64,000 nt of DNA, from NCBI GenBank assembly GCA_000717735.1, contig JOBE01000036.1, positions 13,564-77,563 of the forward strand, read 5' to 3'. Of the stretch, positions 9,701 to 17,482 are shown in pieces. The stretch is from Streptomyces griseoluteus. Its GTDB lineage: Bacteria > Actinomycetota > Actinomycetes > Streptomycetales > Streptomycetaceae. The notes beneath the pieces are model-generated. The model made no database searches. It saw only the letters and a program-made list of their open reading frames with translations, and was not told where the DNA came from. How positions within the stretch are numbered: position 1 is the stretch's first letter; each line of letters begins with the position of its first letter. The position numbers and the translations under genes were made by a program.

Positions 9701-9898
9701 TCCCGCCCTCTGTCCGGCGGTCCGTCCTGCCCTCTGCCCGATGGTCCGTCCCGCCGCCTGTCCGGCGGTCGGTCCGGTGGCGGGGTAGGGCTCCCCCGGT
9801 TCCTCGGCGGGCGGCCCTGCGTGGGCGCGCCGGCCTCGCGCGCCGGCCGACGGCGGCGCCGTCGCCTCGGCGTCCTTGGTCTTGCGGGGAGTTCGCAT
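6731..9898 (-). CDS. cvnA: Conservon sensor-kinase-like protein CvnA
   Basis: A 1055-residue membrane protein. A disordered N-terminus (to about residue 110) carries AGRTAGQR-type repeats. A membrane helix (KIVSLLMVPVVSLLALWGFA) follows, then an extracellular nitrate/nitrite-sensor-like helical domain (ELKDRIRGTDEAVARLRL...), a second membrane helix (SAGGAAVVLGLAAVAASLVI), HAMP-like linker, and an ATPase domain with N-box LAELIENAAQFS and G-box IEDRGLGMG. The classical phospho-acceptor histidine box is replaced by a divergent RRSQVLVHRQLNLLDSMERR region, as in other CvnA proteins. A proline-rich tail of about 300 residues ends the protein. The ATG at 9898 follows GAGGAGG closely. Confidence 0.93.
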   Translation of the reverse strand: MRTPRKTKDAEATAPPSAGARGRRAHAGPPAEEPGEPYPATGPTAGQAAGRTIGQRAGRTAGQRAGRTAGQGSGQAAGQTVGPPAAAEAPAPPRAAAAEGGRPGRTGLHGLRPRTVRAKIVSLLMVPVVSLLALWGFATVTTAQDVARLRQLQRVDAEIREPVTAALAALQAERRAAVRQVAAPGATRAAELKDRIRGTDEAVARLRLDDTHTVGDTGDLPGDVGARVGTLVGKIEGLTRLRTAATEGRADWDQVYEEYTAAISAAFAVAGALTGIQDAEQGSDARVLLEFGRAGEMLAREDALLTSAHLGGRFTESRLRVFSGAVETRRTLTASATADLPAAERAAWTRLAAGGDHTRLTRAEDRIRAASAGRAAAQAVTSADWDDTLAAVRNGLGAIEADARTAAADRADPFAGGVLSAGGAAVVLGLAAVAASLVISVRIGRGLVVELVSLRNTALGIARGKLPAAMRRLRAGEEIDVEAEAPPGPASQDEVGQVGEALTTVHRAALSAAVERAELASGISGVFVNLARRSQVLVHRQLNLLDSMERRADDPNELGDLFRLDHLTTRMRRHAESLIILSGAAPGRAWRMPVPLTNVVRAAVSEIEDYARVEVRRLPETAVVGGAVADLTHLLAELIENAAQFSPPHTMVRVSGEPVGNGYALEIEDRGLGMGKDTLAEANDRIAQSEALDLFDSDRLGLFVVSRLSSRHDIKVQLRTSPYGGTTAVVLLPTDLLQGALPTGRGAPVTGHGPDTPPAGTPRARDPRTATDGAHVTDYRRTDDARVAREHEEAHRAESRRFGRPQPPRPQGQAGPSVPADPAFTGGSPAGSVPEPRRTAPRPAPGERPVTRSQGAGDERPPVPPAAPPSSHPQPLPRPTAVPSLAAPPESGPPPAGVTELRRRGPSVPPPTREKPAGRADGPAGHGDRDHENELPRRVRQASLVPQLREAPAPAPAFVPTAPRPEARTPEQVRDRMTAYRDGWQRGGGAAPGGRRPLGAGFEGDPGAEPATRTRTDPRTDPRAEAGRGAGHHSGHHPGHDTTPLDDPRTEGDHA

Positions 9899-9957
9899 GG
9901 CCTCCTCGTTCCGGCTGCGACTGGCTCTGGTGCGGTGGATCAAGCGGGGGAAGAGGG

Positions 9958-10794
9958 TCAGTTCGAATGCGTACGGGCGGTCGCCTGTGCGGCGCGGAAG
10001 CCCGGGGGTGCGACGTCCACCGCGCGTTCGTCCGGCTCGGTGAGGCGGCCCGCGTGGGCGTACGCGGCCCGCTCCTTGGCCGTCGGGGAGAGGGCGACGA
10101 AGGCGGAGGTGATGAAGAGGTAGGAGCCGAGGCCGACGGCGAGGGGGAAGATGAACTGCATGACCGTGGCGCCCGGAAGGGGCGCTGCCGAGGGGGCCAC
10201 CTCCACGCGCACCGCGAGCATGCCCGTGTAGTGCATGCTGCTGACGGCCGCGCCCATCACGAGCGAGGCGACGGCCACGGCCACGGGTGAGTGGATGTTG
10301 AGGGCCGCCCACAGGGCGGCGGTGGCCGCGACGACGGCGATGAGGACCGACAGGCCGACGAGGACGGGGTCGTAGCGGACGTCGCCGTGGAGCCGGAGGG
10401 CGGCCATGCCCATGTAGTGCATGCTCGCCACGCCGACGCCCGTGGTCAGGCCGCCGATCAGGAGCGAGCGGAGTCGGTCGCGGCCGTAGCCGACGGCGAA
10501 CACGCCGACGCCGACGACGGCCATGGCGATGACGAGGCTGAGGATGGTGAGCGGCACGTCGTAGCGGATGTCGGTGCCGGTGGCTCCGAAGCCGAGCATC
10601 GCCACGAAGTGCATCGTCCAGATGCCGGTGCCGATCGCGGAGGCCGCGGTGAGCAGCCAGTTCCGCCGTGAGCGACCGGTCGCGTCGAGCGCGCGTACCG
10701 TGCAGCGCAGCCCGAGGGCGGCGCCGACGCAGGCCATCGCGTACGACAGTGCAGGTGTCAGCCAGCCGAAGGTGGCGTGGTCCAGGTGTCCCAT
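9958..10794 (-). CDS. MHYT-domain integral membrane sensor
   Basis: A 278-residue protein with about seven predicted membrane helices and the three diagnostic motifs MHFVAM, MHYMGM and MHYTGM. MHYT domains are proposed to bind copper through Met/His and to sense oxygen, CO or NO. Unlike many members, no GGDEF/EAL or kinase domain follows, only a short basic cytoplasmic tail. It lies 59 bases upstream of cvnA on the same strand, so the two may be co-transcribed and the MHYT protein could feed the conservon (inference). Confidence 0.92.
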   Translation of the reverse strand: MGHLDHATFGWLTPALSYAMACVGAALGLRCTVRALDATGRSRRNWLLTAASAIGTGIWTMHFVAMLGFGATGTDIRYDVPLTILSLVIAMAVVGVGVFAVGYGRDRLRSLLIGGLTTGVGVASMHYMGMAALRLHGDVRYDPVLVGLSVLIAVVAATAALWAALNIHSPVAVAVASLVMGAAVSSMHYTGMLAVRVEVAPSAAPLPGATVMQFIFPLAVGLGSYLFITSAFVALSPTAKERAAYAHAGRLTEPDERAVDVAPPGFRAAQATARTHSN

Positions 10795-10945
10795 GGCTCA
10801 GGGACGCTAGTGCGCATCGGGGGGCGCACAAGGGGCGCATTTCGAAAGCTGATGGAATATGACAGAGAGATGGTCCCGAACGATCGGGCCGGGCTCGAAC
10901 ATGCACACAGAACGTTCACCCCTCCGGGTACGGAATCATGAGCTC

Positions 10946-11590
10946 ATGAGCGATGACCCCACACACGTCCGAGAGTTCTTCGGCTCCCGCGCCGCCGACT
11001 GGGACAGCAGGTTTCCCGATGACGGCCCCGCGTACGCGGCGGCCGTGGGCGAGCTCGGCCTGCGGCCGGGCGACGCGGTCCTCGACGCCGGCTGCGGGAC
11101 CGGGCGGGCCCTCCCGCCGCTCCGGGCCGCCGTCGGCCCCTCCGGCACCGTACTCGGCGTCGACCTCACCCCGGAGATGCTCGAACAGGCCGTCCGTGCC
11201 GGGCGCGGCGGCCCGGACGGCCCGGGCGCATCCGGCGACGTGAAGGCGACGGAGCGCACCGCGGCGCTGCTGCTCGCCGATGTCGGCCGACTGCCGGTGC
11301 GGGACGGCGTGCTCGACGCCGTCTTCGGCGCGGGACTCATCTCCCACCTCGCGGACCCGGTCGCCGGCCTGCGTGAACTCGCCCGTGTCGTACGCCCCGG
11401 GGGCCGGCTCGCGCTGTTCCACCCGATCGGCCGGGCCGCCCTCGCGGCCCGCCACGGCCGGCAGCTGACGCCGGACGATCTGCGCGCCGAGCCCCGACTC
11501 CGCCCCGTGCTCGCCGAAGCGGGCTGGCGGCTCGTCGGTTACGTCGACGAGGACACCCGCTTTCTGGCCATGGCCGTCCGACCGATCTGA
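10946..11590 (+). CDS. Class I SAM-dependent methyltransferase
   Basis: A 214-residue protein with a Rossmann methyltransferase core. VLDAGCGTGRALP is the SAM-binding motif I, LGVDLTPEML is post-I, and DAVFGAGLISHLADP plus LRELARVVRPGGRLAL are motifs II/III of the Methyltransf_11/25 type. The substrate is unknown. The chosen ATG at 10946 gives the usual N-terminus (VREFFGSRAADWD); no good ribosome-binding site is visible. It is divergent from the MHYT gene. Confidence 0.88.
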   Translation: MSDDPTHVREFFGSRAADWDSRFPDDGPAYAAAVGELGLRPGDAVLDAGCGTGRALPPLRAAVGPSGTVLGVDLTPEMLEQAVRAGRGGPDGPGASGDVKATERTAALLLADVGRLPVRDGVLDAVFGAGLISHLADPVAGLRELARVVRPGGRLALFHPIGRAALAARHGRQLTPDDLRAEPRLRPVLAEAGWRLVGYVDEDTRFLAMAVRPI

Positions 11591-11791
11591 CGGCGCGACC
11601 GCGCACGGCCAGGCGGAGGACAAGCGGACCTGACACTCCGCCGCCGAGAGTGACTCTGATGCGATCCGGTGATCATCTCGCCACCCCGAGGAAGCATCCC
11701 CTCACGTTTCTGCAGGTGAACCAGGTGCACGGAGAACAAGTGCCCCGGGAAACAGGAGGAAGAGACGACCCGCTACAGACAGACGGGCGGT

Positions 11792-12460
11792 GTGGCCCTC
11801 GGGGCGATGGTGCCGGGGGTGACCACGGTCACCGGCTTCACCCCGGCCCAGGACGATGGTGCGGTCCCACCGGCCGACGCGGTCGGTTACGCGCGCGAGG
11901 TGCGGGCGGCCGTGGCCGCGGGGGCGCTGAGCCCGGACACCGGCGAACGGACCACCACGGGCGCGGGTGCGGATACGGGTACGAACGCGGGCTCAGGCGT
12001 GCGCGCCGGCGCGCGCGGCGGACGAGGACGCCGCCGCGGACTTCGGCGCCGAGCACGTATGCGCCCGCGTCGCGCGCGTGATGCCCGCCGCGCTCGCTCC
12101 CGTGTGCGGCAGCGGCTTCGGCGAAGAAGTCCCGCCGAGCGCCGCGCTCGTCGCGGAGGCCCGCCGGCCTCGGGCCCGGCCTCCGCGCCACCCAGGGCAG
12201 CGGCCGCGGCGGTTGCCTGCAAGAGCGGCAAGGGGCACGCCCTCATCGACGCACTGGTCGGCTACACGCCCGGCACCCGCACCGAGGCGGGCGGCGACGC
12301 CCCGTCGCCACGGCGGTTCCCGACCCCGGGTACGTCGTCGTGGACTGGCTCCTGGACGGGGAGCCGTACGGCGGCGACGAGGGAACTCCGCAGCGGCGAG
12401 ACGGCGGTGACGTTCGACGAGGAGGCCCACACGTCGACTGCGGTCTTCGCCAGCGCCTGA
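11792..12460 (+). pseudogene. Possible decayed secreted or unknown protein, family not recognised
   Basis: Plausible protein-like stretches occur in all three forward frames in succession. They are a hydrophobic start (MALGAMVPGVTTVTGFTPAQ) and AVGYAREVRAAVAAGAL in one frame, then FGAEHVCARVARVMPAALAPV in a second, then GKGHALIDALVGYTPGT and a tail ending VFASA back in the first. Near 12320-12360 a third frame reads YVVVDWLLDGEPYGGDEGT. The intervening sequence is arginine-rich nonsense. This looks like an old gene broken by several frameshifts. I do not recognise the family. Confidence 0.35.
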
Positions 12461-12542
12461 TCGACGTGCCGATCCCGCCTTCTTGACGATCGGCGCCAAC
12501 GAGCCCTTCTGTCAGGCGACTTCACTGTCTACGGTGGATGTA

Positions 12543-12560
12543 CCGGGTAGTCGTACCCGG
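12543..12560. promoter_or_regulatory. Inverted repeat (7-4-7) before small gene
   Basis: CCGGGTA, spacer GTCG, then TACCCGG form a perfect palindrome 15 bases before the GTG of the next gene. The position and symmetry suit an operator; as an RNA hairpin it would lie in the leader. Confidence 0.45.
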
Positions 12561-12575
12561 GAAAGGCGGTGCGGC

Positions 12576-12920
12576 GTGGCACGGGTACGGGAAAGACTGC
12601 GCAGGCTCCTCCCCTCCGCCCGGCGGGCGCCCGCGGCGGCCACGCCGGCGCCCCCGCGCCCCCGGCAGGGGCACAACCTCTTCGAGGCGGCGGCGGAGTA
12701 CGTGGCCGCGTGCGCCGAGGACGACCCGGCCAGGGCGGAGGAGGCCGCGGGCCGGGTCTCCCCCGGAATGCTGTCGTTCGGCGTCAACGAACTGGCCTGC
12801 CGGGCCCTCCTCACCCTCGCCCGGGAACGCAACGAGTCGCCGGGCGCCGTGGCGCGCTCCCTCCTCGGCCTGCGGGAGGAACGCGCGGGACGACCGGCGG
12901 ACGACGCCCAGGACGCGTAA
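12576..12920 (+). CDS. Hypothetical protein, 114 aa
   Basis: A GTG start at 12576 gives a basic N-terminus (VARVRERLRRLLPSARR), a proline-rich linker, then a helical region HNLFEAAAEYVAACAEDDPARAEEAAGRV followed by ELACRALLTLARERNESPGAVARSLL. It is probably a small cytosolic helical protein. I recognise no family. It ends just before a strong hairpin terminator. Confidence 0.6.
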   Translation: MARVRERLRRLLPSARRAPAAATPAPPRPRQGHNLFEAAAEYVAACAEDDPARAEEAAGRVSPGMLSFGVNELACRALLTLARERNESPGAVARSLLGLREERAGRPADDAQDA

Positions 12921-12933
12921 GACCCGCAGGCCG

Positions 12934-12960
12934 CGCAGACCCGCGGTCGGCGGGTCTGCG
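12934..12960 (+). terminator. Hairpin terminator
   Basis: A perfect 11-base stem (CGCAGACCCGC / GCGGGTCTGCG) with a five-base loop lies 13 bases after the stop codon of the preceding small gene. There is no U-tract, which is common in Streptomyces terminators. Confidence 0.75.
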
Positions 12961-13096
12961 CCCTTCAGTCGCCGGTGTGGGCGTGGGGGGCCGGCGGCGT
13001 TTCGACCCACCGCGATGCAGGTCACGGCTCCCGGCTCTGGACAGGCGCGGCTCCTCACTGGTTAAGGTGCGCCGACGACCAGATGGGGAGGCCTGC

Positions 13097-13960
13097 GTGG
13101 CTGGGACGGACCCGATCGCCGCGGCCGAGGCCGCCGGCGACGCCGACGCGCTGTTCGTGCTGACCGCGGCACTGCTGACGCCCGCGCGCTTCCCCAGCGT
13201 GCTCGGTGACGACTATCCGGCGGCCTGCGCGGCTCTCGGCCTTCAGGCGTACGCGGAGGGGTACGGGCTCGTGTTCGGCCAGGACGGGCTCGGGGCGCGC
13301 TGGACGGTCGTCGTCGACGACGTTTCGCTCGTCGCGGTGGCGATCTCCTCCTGGGACTGCGGCATGGCCTATGACCTCTCCCCCCACGAGAGCACCGTGG
13401 TGGCGGGGCTGCCGGGCTGGCCGCTGGACGTGGTGACCCGCGCCCCCGGTGTGCCGGCACCACACGATCCGGAGCCGGAGGAGGGCGACCCCGCGCCGCT
13501 GGTCCCGCCCTCGGGCGATGACTGGGGTCCGGCCCAGCGCCGGCTCGGCGCTGACGAGGTGGCCCTGCAGTGGGCGGCCTGGCGGGACCAGGTGAGCGAC
13601 GGCTCCACGGCCGCACCGGCCGGCACGGTTACCGCCCCGGCGGCCGGTGACACCGACGGGCCGACCGCGGCCCCGGGCGCCGCCGACCCGTACGACGGCG
13701 TACGCAGGGCGCTCGACGAGCTCCACGGCTACCTGGAGGAGCCGCCGCCGGTCGGGCGGGTGCGGTCGGTGGTCGCCGCCGAAGGAGGTGTGCGGACGCT
13801 CCGCGCGGACGGTCCCGGCTGGTCACTCGTGGCCAGGGCGGACGACATGGCCTTCGTACTCCTCGACGAGCTGCCGCGCGAGGTGCTGCCGGTGGCCCGC
13901 GGGGCACGGCTGCCCGCGCTCCTCGAAGCGCTCGACGCGATGGCGGTACGGCCTTCCTGA
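13097..13960 (+). CDS. Hypothetical protein, 287 aa
   Basis: A GTG start preceded by GGGGAGG. Two alpha/beta halves flank a low-complexity alanine/threonine linker (about residues 170-200). The first half includes TVVVDDVSLVAVAISSWDCGMAYDLSPHE; the second ends with AFVLLDELPREVLPVARG. No signal peptide, membrane helix or catalytic motif stands out, and I cannot assign a family. It is a single transcription unit with a hairpin 31 bases downstream. Confidence 0.7.
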   Translation: MAGTDPIAAAEAAGDADALFVLTAALLTPARFPSVLGDDYPAACAALGLQAYAEGYGLVFGQDGLGARWTVVVDDVSLVAVAISSWDCGMAYDLSPHESTVVAGLPGWPLDVVTRAPGVPAPHDPEPEEGDPAPLVPPSGDDWGPAQRRLGADEVALQWAAWRDQVSDGSTAAPAGTVTAPAAGDTDGPTAAPGAADPYDGVRRALDELHGYLEEPPPVGRVRSVVAAEGGVRTLRADGPGWSLVARADDMAFVLLDELPREVLPVARGARLPALLEALDAMAVRPS

Positions 13961-13991
13961 GGCCTTCCCCCGGCCCGGAAGTCGGGACCGT

Positions 13992-14012
13992 GGCCCCCAT
14001 GGGACGGGGGCC
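13992..14012 (+). terminator. Probable hairpin terminator
   Basis: GGCCCCC, a seven-base loop, then GGGGGCC forms a short GC-only stem shortly after the stop codon at 13960. Confidence 0.5.
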
Positions 14013-14050
14013 GGAGGTGTGGTCCGGAGACATGGCCCGGTGGTGAGGGT

Positions 14051-14069
14051 GCGCCACAGGATGTGGCGC
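14051..14069. promoter_or_regulatory. Inverted repeat upstream of secreted hydrolase
   Basis: GCGCCACA-GGA-TGTGGCGC forms a perfect eight-base stem about 35 bases before the ATG of the hydrolase gene, overlapping a second palindrome GTGGCGCCAC. It could be an operator or a leader hairpin. Confidence 0.4.
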
Positions 14070-14104
14070 CACACCCCTTTCCGCCGTCCCTTTCGGAGGC
14101 CACC

Positions 14105-15481
14105 ATGCGCCTGTCCCCAGGCGTCTCCCTGTTCGCCGCGCTCCTGACGGGAGTCACCCTCCTCGCCCCGGCGAGCCCCGCCGGGGCGGAAGAGCGGTCC
14201 GCCGGGCACTGCGCACGGCAGGACCGGCTCCACGTACCCGGCGCCGAGCACCAGCGGTCCGCCTGCCTGGACGATCTGACGACCGCCGGGCTCGCCGGCA
14301 CGCCGTACACGGACATGGCGGACCAGGCCGGTCTCGCCGCCAAGGGGACCCGTAACCCCTCCGGGGTGCCCGGTGTCCAGATCGACGGCTACTTCCCCGA
14401 CGACTCGCGCCTCAACGCCACCCACGGCTGGGCACACGACGCGCAGTTCGTCATCCGGCTGCCCGACCGCTGGAACGGCGGGCTCGTGGTCACCGGCGCA
14501 CCGGGCACCCGCCGTCAGTACTCCACGGACGCGCTGATCTCCGACGAGGTCCTGGCCCGCGGCTTCGCCTACGCCGCCACCGACAAGGGAAACACCGGGC
14601 CGGACTTCTTCACCGACGGACGCGGGCCGGGCGACGCGGTCGCCGAATGGAACCGCCGGGTGACCGAGCTGACGCGCGCGGCCAAGAAGGCCGTGCGGCA
14701 GCGGTACGGCCGGGCCCCGGAGCGCACCTACATGACCGGGATCTCCAACGGCGGCTATCTGACGCGCTGGCAGCTGGAGAACCGGCCCGAGCTGTACGAC
14801 GGCGGGGTCGACTGGGAGGGCGTGCTGTGGACCACGGGCGGCCCCAACCTCCTGACGAGCCTGCCGGTCACGGTGGCCAGGTCGCTCGGGCGGGCCACCG
14901 ACGAGGACGTGGTCGGGGCGGGCTTCGCGCCGGAGTCGCGCTTCCTGTGGCCGTACCACGAGAAGGCGTACTGGGGGCTGACGCAGAAGATCTTCCGGGC
15001 CGAGTTCGATCCCTCGTACGATCCGGCCTGCCCCGGCACGACGGCAGGCGGGACGGTGGAGCAGATCTTCGCGCCCTGCGCGTCGGACGCCTCCTACGAC
15101 TACGCCGCCCGGCCGGCGTCCGTCCACCGCGCGGTCGCGAAGGTGGCGCTCACCGGACGCATCGGCAAGCCCCTCCTCACGCTCCACGGCGACCTGGACA
15201 CCCTGCTGCCCATCTCCACCGGCTCCGACGTGTACGCGCGGATGATCGACGGGAGGGGCCGGGGCGCCCTGCACCGGTACTACACGGTGCAGGACGGGAC
15301 GCACACCGACGGCCTGTACGACACCTATCCGGACCGGCTGCGTCCGATCCTGCCGTGCTACCGCTCCGCGTTCGAGGCGCTCAGGCGCTGGGTCGAGGAC
15401 GGTACGCCGCCGCCCTCCGACCGTACGATCACGCGTCCCGCGAGCGGTGACGTGGTCAACTCCTGCGCTCTGGAGGAGTGA
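14105..15481 (+). CDS. Secreted tannase/feruloyl-esterase-like alpha/beta hydrolase
   Basis: A 458-residue protein with a Sec signal peptide (cleavage near AGA-EE, residue 28). The nucleophile motif GISNGG places the catalytic serine near 214. HGDLDTLLP supplies the likely aspartate and QDGTHTDG the likely histidine. Cysteines at CPG, APCASD, PCYR and NSC suggest disulphides. The architecture fits the tannase/3-hydroxybutyrate-oligomer hydrolase group; the ester substrate is not determined. GGAGG lies just before the ATG. Confidence 0.8.
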   Translation: MRLSPGVSLFAALLTGVTLLAPASPAGAEERSAGHCARQDRLHVPGAEHQRSACLDDLTTAGLAGTPYTDMADQAGLAAKGTRNPSGVPGVQIDGYFPDDSRLNATHGWAHDAQFVIRLPDRWNGGLVVTGAPGTRRQYSTDALISDEVLARGFAYAATDKGNTGPDFFTDGRGPGDAVAEWNRRVTELTRAAKKAVRQRYGRAPERTYMTGISNGGYLTRWQLENRPELYDGGVDWEGVLWTTGGPNLLTSLPVTVARSLGRATDEDVVGAGFAPESRFLWPYHEKAYWGLTQKIFRAEFDPSYDPACPGTTAGGTVEQIFAPCASDASYDYAARPASVHRAVAKVALTGRIGKPLLTLHGDLDTLLPISTGSDVYARMIDGRGRGALHRYYTVQDGTHTDGLYDTYPDRLRPILPCYRSAFEALRRWVEDGTPPPSDRTITRPASGDVVNSCALEE

Positions 15482-15512
15482 GCACCGACGGTACGGAAGA
15501 GGCGTGCGCGGC

Positions 15513-16058
15513 TCAGACCTTTTCCAGCGGGTGGTGCGGCCCCTCGGGCAGCTCGACGCGGACCGGGTCGCCGGGCCGCACCTCCCCGCCGGTGAGGACG
15601 ATGCCCATGATCCCGGCCTTGCGCACGATCTCGCCGTTCTCGTCGCGGCCGAGGACCTGCTTGAGCAGTCCGTGCTGGAAGTCGTCGATCTGGGCGCAGG
15701 GGTTGCGCAGTCCGGTGACCTCGACGACGGCTTCCGAGCCGAGGTGGAGGCGGGTGCCGGTGGGCAGGCCGAGGAGGTCGATCCCCCGGGTCGTGACGTT
15801 CTCGCCGAGGTCGCCGGGGGCGACCTGGAAGCCCGCGCCGGCGACGTCGTCGAACAGTTCGGCCTGGATGAGGTGGACCTGACGCAGGTTGGGCTGGTTC
15901 GGGTCCTTGGCGACCCGGGAGCGGTGCTTGACCGTGGCGCCCGCGTGGACGTCGCCCTCCACGCCGAGCCCGGCGAGGAGGGTGATGCCCTCCCGGTTGG
16001 GCTTGGTGAACGAGTACGTGCCGTTGCTGCTGACCGTGGTGATCGTGCCGTCGCTCAT
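15513..16058 (-). CDS. MOSC domain protein
   Basis: A 181-residue single MOSC (molybdenum cofactor sulphurase C-terminal) domain. VEGDVHAG, DLGENVTTRGIDLLGLPTGTRL and the conserved cysteine in TGLRNPCAQID match family hallmarks. Such proteins bind sulphur carried on a cysteine or the molybdenum cofactor. It lies downstream of the desaturase gene on the same strand, separated by a palindrome. Confidence 0.88.
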   Translation of the reverse strand: MSDGTITTVSSNGTYSFTKPNREGITLLAGLGVEGDVHAGATVKHRSRVAKDPNQPNLRQVHLIQAELFDDVAGAGFQVAPGDLGENVTTRGIDLLGLPTGTRLHLGSEAVVEVTGLRNPCAQIDDFQHGLLKQVLGRDENGEIVRKAGIMGIVLTGGEVRPGDPVRVELPEGPHHPLEKV

Positions 16059-16113
16059 GCCGAGGAGCTCCCCTTCTCCACTTTCCGGCGGCCGCATCCC
16101 CGACCGCCGGACT

Positions 16114-16138
16114 GGTGATCACAACGCGTGTGATCACC
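16114..16138. promoter_or_regulatory. Palindrome (10-5-10) between desaturase and MOSC genes
   Basis: GGTGATCACA, spacer ACGCG, TGTGATCACC is a perfect inverted repeat. It starts eight bases after the desaturase stop codon and lies about 56 bases before the MOSC start on the minus strand. It could be an operator for MOSC or a terminator of the desaturase. The TGTGA/TCACA halves resemble Crp/Fnr-type half-sites, but here they overlap rather than follow the normal spacing. Confidence 0.55.
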
Positions 16139-16145
16139 TTCGAGA

Positions 16146-17234
16146 TTACTCGGCCCACTCGGAGCGCAGCGGCGCGCCCACCTCGTGCAGGTGGCCCAGG
16201 GCCTGCCGGTACGAGTCCACGAAGCCGGTCTCCGTGTACGGCACGCCCAGGGCGGCGCAGTGGGCCCGTACCGCGGGCTGGGCGAGGCGCAGGTTCGGTC
16301 GCGGCATGCTCGGGAAGAGGTGGTGCTCGACCTGGTAGTTGAGCCCGCCGAGGAACCAGTCGGTGAAGGCGCCGCCGCGGATGTTGCGCGAGGTGAGGAC
16401 CTGGCGCCGCAGATGCCCCCAGGTGTCGCCGTCCGCGTGCTCGTCCGGCCGCTCCATGCCCTTGTGGTTCGGGGCGAAGGCCATGCCGAGGTGCACGCCG
16501 AACAGCATCTGGTGGAGGAGTGCGAAGACCAGGGCCTGGGCGGGGCTGAGAAGGGTGAGCAGCAGCGCCGTGTAGCCGGCGAAGTGGGCAAGGAGCAGCG
16601 CGCCTTCGACGAGCCGCTCGCGCCGGGTGCGGCAGGGGCCGTCCTTCGCGAGGAGCGCCTGGACGCCGTACACCTTGAGCGCGATGCCCTCCAGGGTCGT
16701 CAGCGGGAAGAACAGCCAGGCCTGGTGACGGGTGAGGAACCCGCGAAGGCCCTTGCGGCCTGCCGTCTGGTGCTCGGCGAAGACGAGGATGTCGGCCGCG
16801 ACGTCCGGGTCCTTGTCGAGGTGGTTGGGGTGGGCGTGGTGGCGGTTGTGCTTGTCGTTCCACCACTCCCGGCTCATGCCGAGGAGGAGGTTGGCGTGGA
16901 CGAGCTGGACGATCCGGCTGATCTTCCGGTCGGCGGTGATCTGGGCATGGCCGGCGTCGTGGCCGACGAAGGCGACCCGGGCGGAGAGCAGCGCGAGGGG
17001 TACGGCGAGGGGCAGCGCCCACCATGAGGGTCCGATCAGGGCGAGCCCGGTCACGACGGCGGCGATGCCGAGGAGGTTCACGAGGATTCCGCGGGCGTAC
17101 CAGCCGGGGCGGTGTTCGAGGAGGCCCTGTTCCCTCACCGTCCGCAGGAGCGGGGTGAACTCGCTGCCGCCCCTGGCGCGGGCGGGCGCCGCGTCGGGGG
17201 CGGCGGCCGGGGGCAGGACGGTGGCCTGGGACAT
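16146..17234 (-). CDS. Membrane fatty acid (acyl-CoA) desaturase
   Basis: A 362-residue integral-membrane desaturase. The three histidine boxes are HDAGH, HNRHHAHPN and QVEHH, with about four hydrophobic membrane segments (ARGILVNLLGIAAVVTGLAL and onward). It introduces a double bond into acyl chains using a di-iron centre and an electron donor. It is most like the actinobacterial DesA3/linoleoyl-CoA desaturase group. The ATG at 17234 opens a short alanine/proline-rich N-terminus. Confidence 0.92.
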   Translation of the reverse strand: MSQATVLPPAAAPDAAPARARGGSEFTPLLRTVREQGLLEHRPGWYARGILVNLLGIAAVVTGLALIGPSWWALPLAVPLALLSARVAFVGHDAGHAQITADRKISRIVQLVHANLLLGMSREWWNDKHNRHHAHPNHLDKDPDVAADILVFAEHQTAGRKGLRGFLTRHQAWLFFPLTTLEGIALKVYGVQALLAKDGPCRTRRERLVEGALLLAHFAGYTALLLTLLSPAQALVFALLHQMLFGVHLGMAFAPNHKGMERPDEHADGDTWGHLRRQVLTSRNIRGGAFTDWFLGGLNYQVEHHLFPSMPRPNLRLAQPAVRAHCAALGVPYTETGFVDSYRQALGHLHEVGAPLRSEWAE

Positions 17235-17365
17235 GGCGGGCTCCGGTTTCTGTCGGTCGGGATTCGTGGTGTTCGATCGGTGAGCGCCTGTTGAGAACGT
17301 ACGGATCCGTGATCGTCCGGGGCCATGGCGTCACCACCCGTCCCCGGTGGGGGGTGCGCAGGGGG

Positions 17366-17393
17366 CCGGGGGTGGGGCAGCCCCCACCCCCGG
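17366..17393. terminator. Very stable GC hairpin in divergent spacer
   Basis: CCGGGGGTGGGG, loop CAGC, CCCCACCCCCGG is a perfect 12-base stem. It lies between the divergent desaturase and SNF2 genes, where no terminator is needed for either. It may be a leader attenuator, insulator or the end of an unseen small transcript. Confidence 0.45.
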
Positions 17394-17482
17394 ACGGCTG
17401 TGGCGTGGATCACGGAAGAGGGATGCATCCTCAGGCTGTTCGGCGAGGTATCCTCGGCCGCTCAGTCGCCAGGTAGTCAAAT

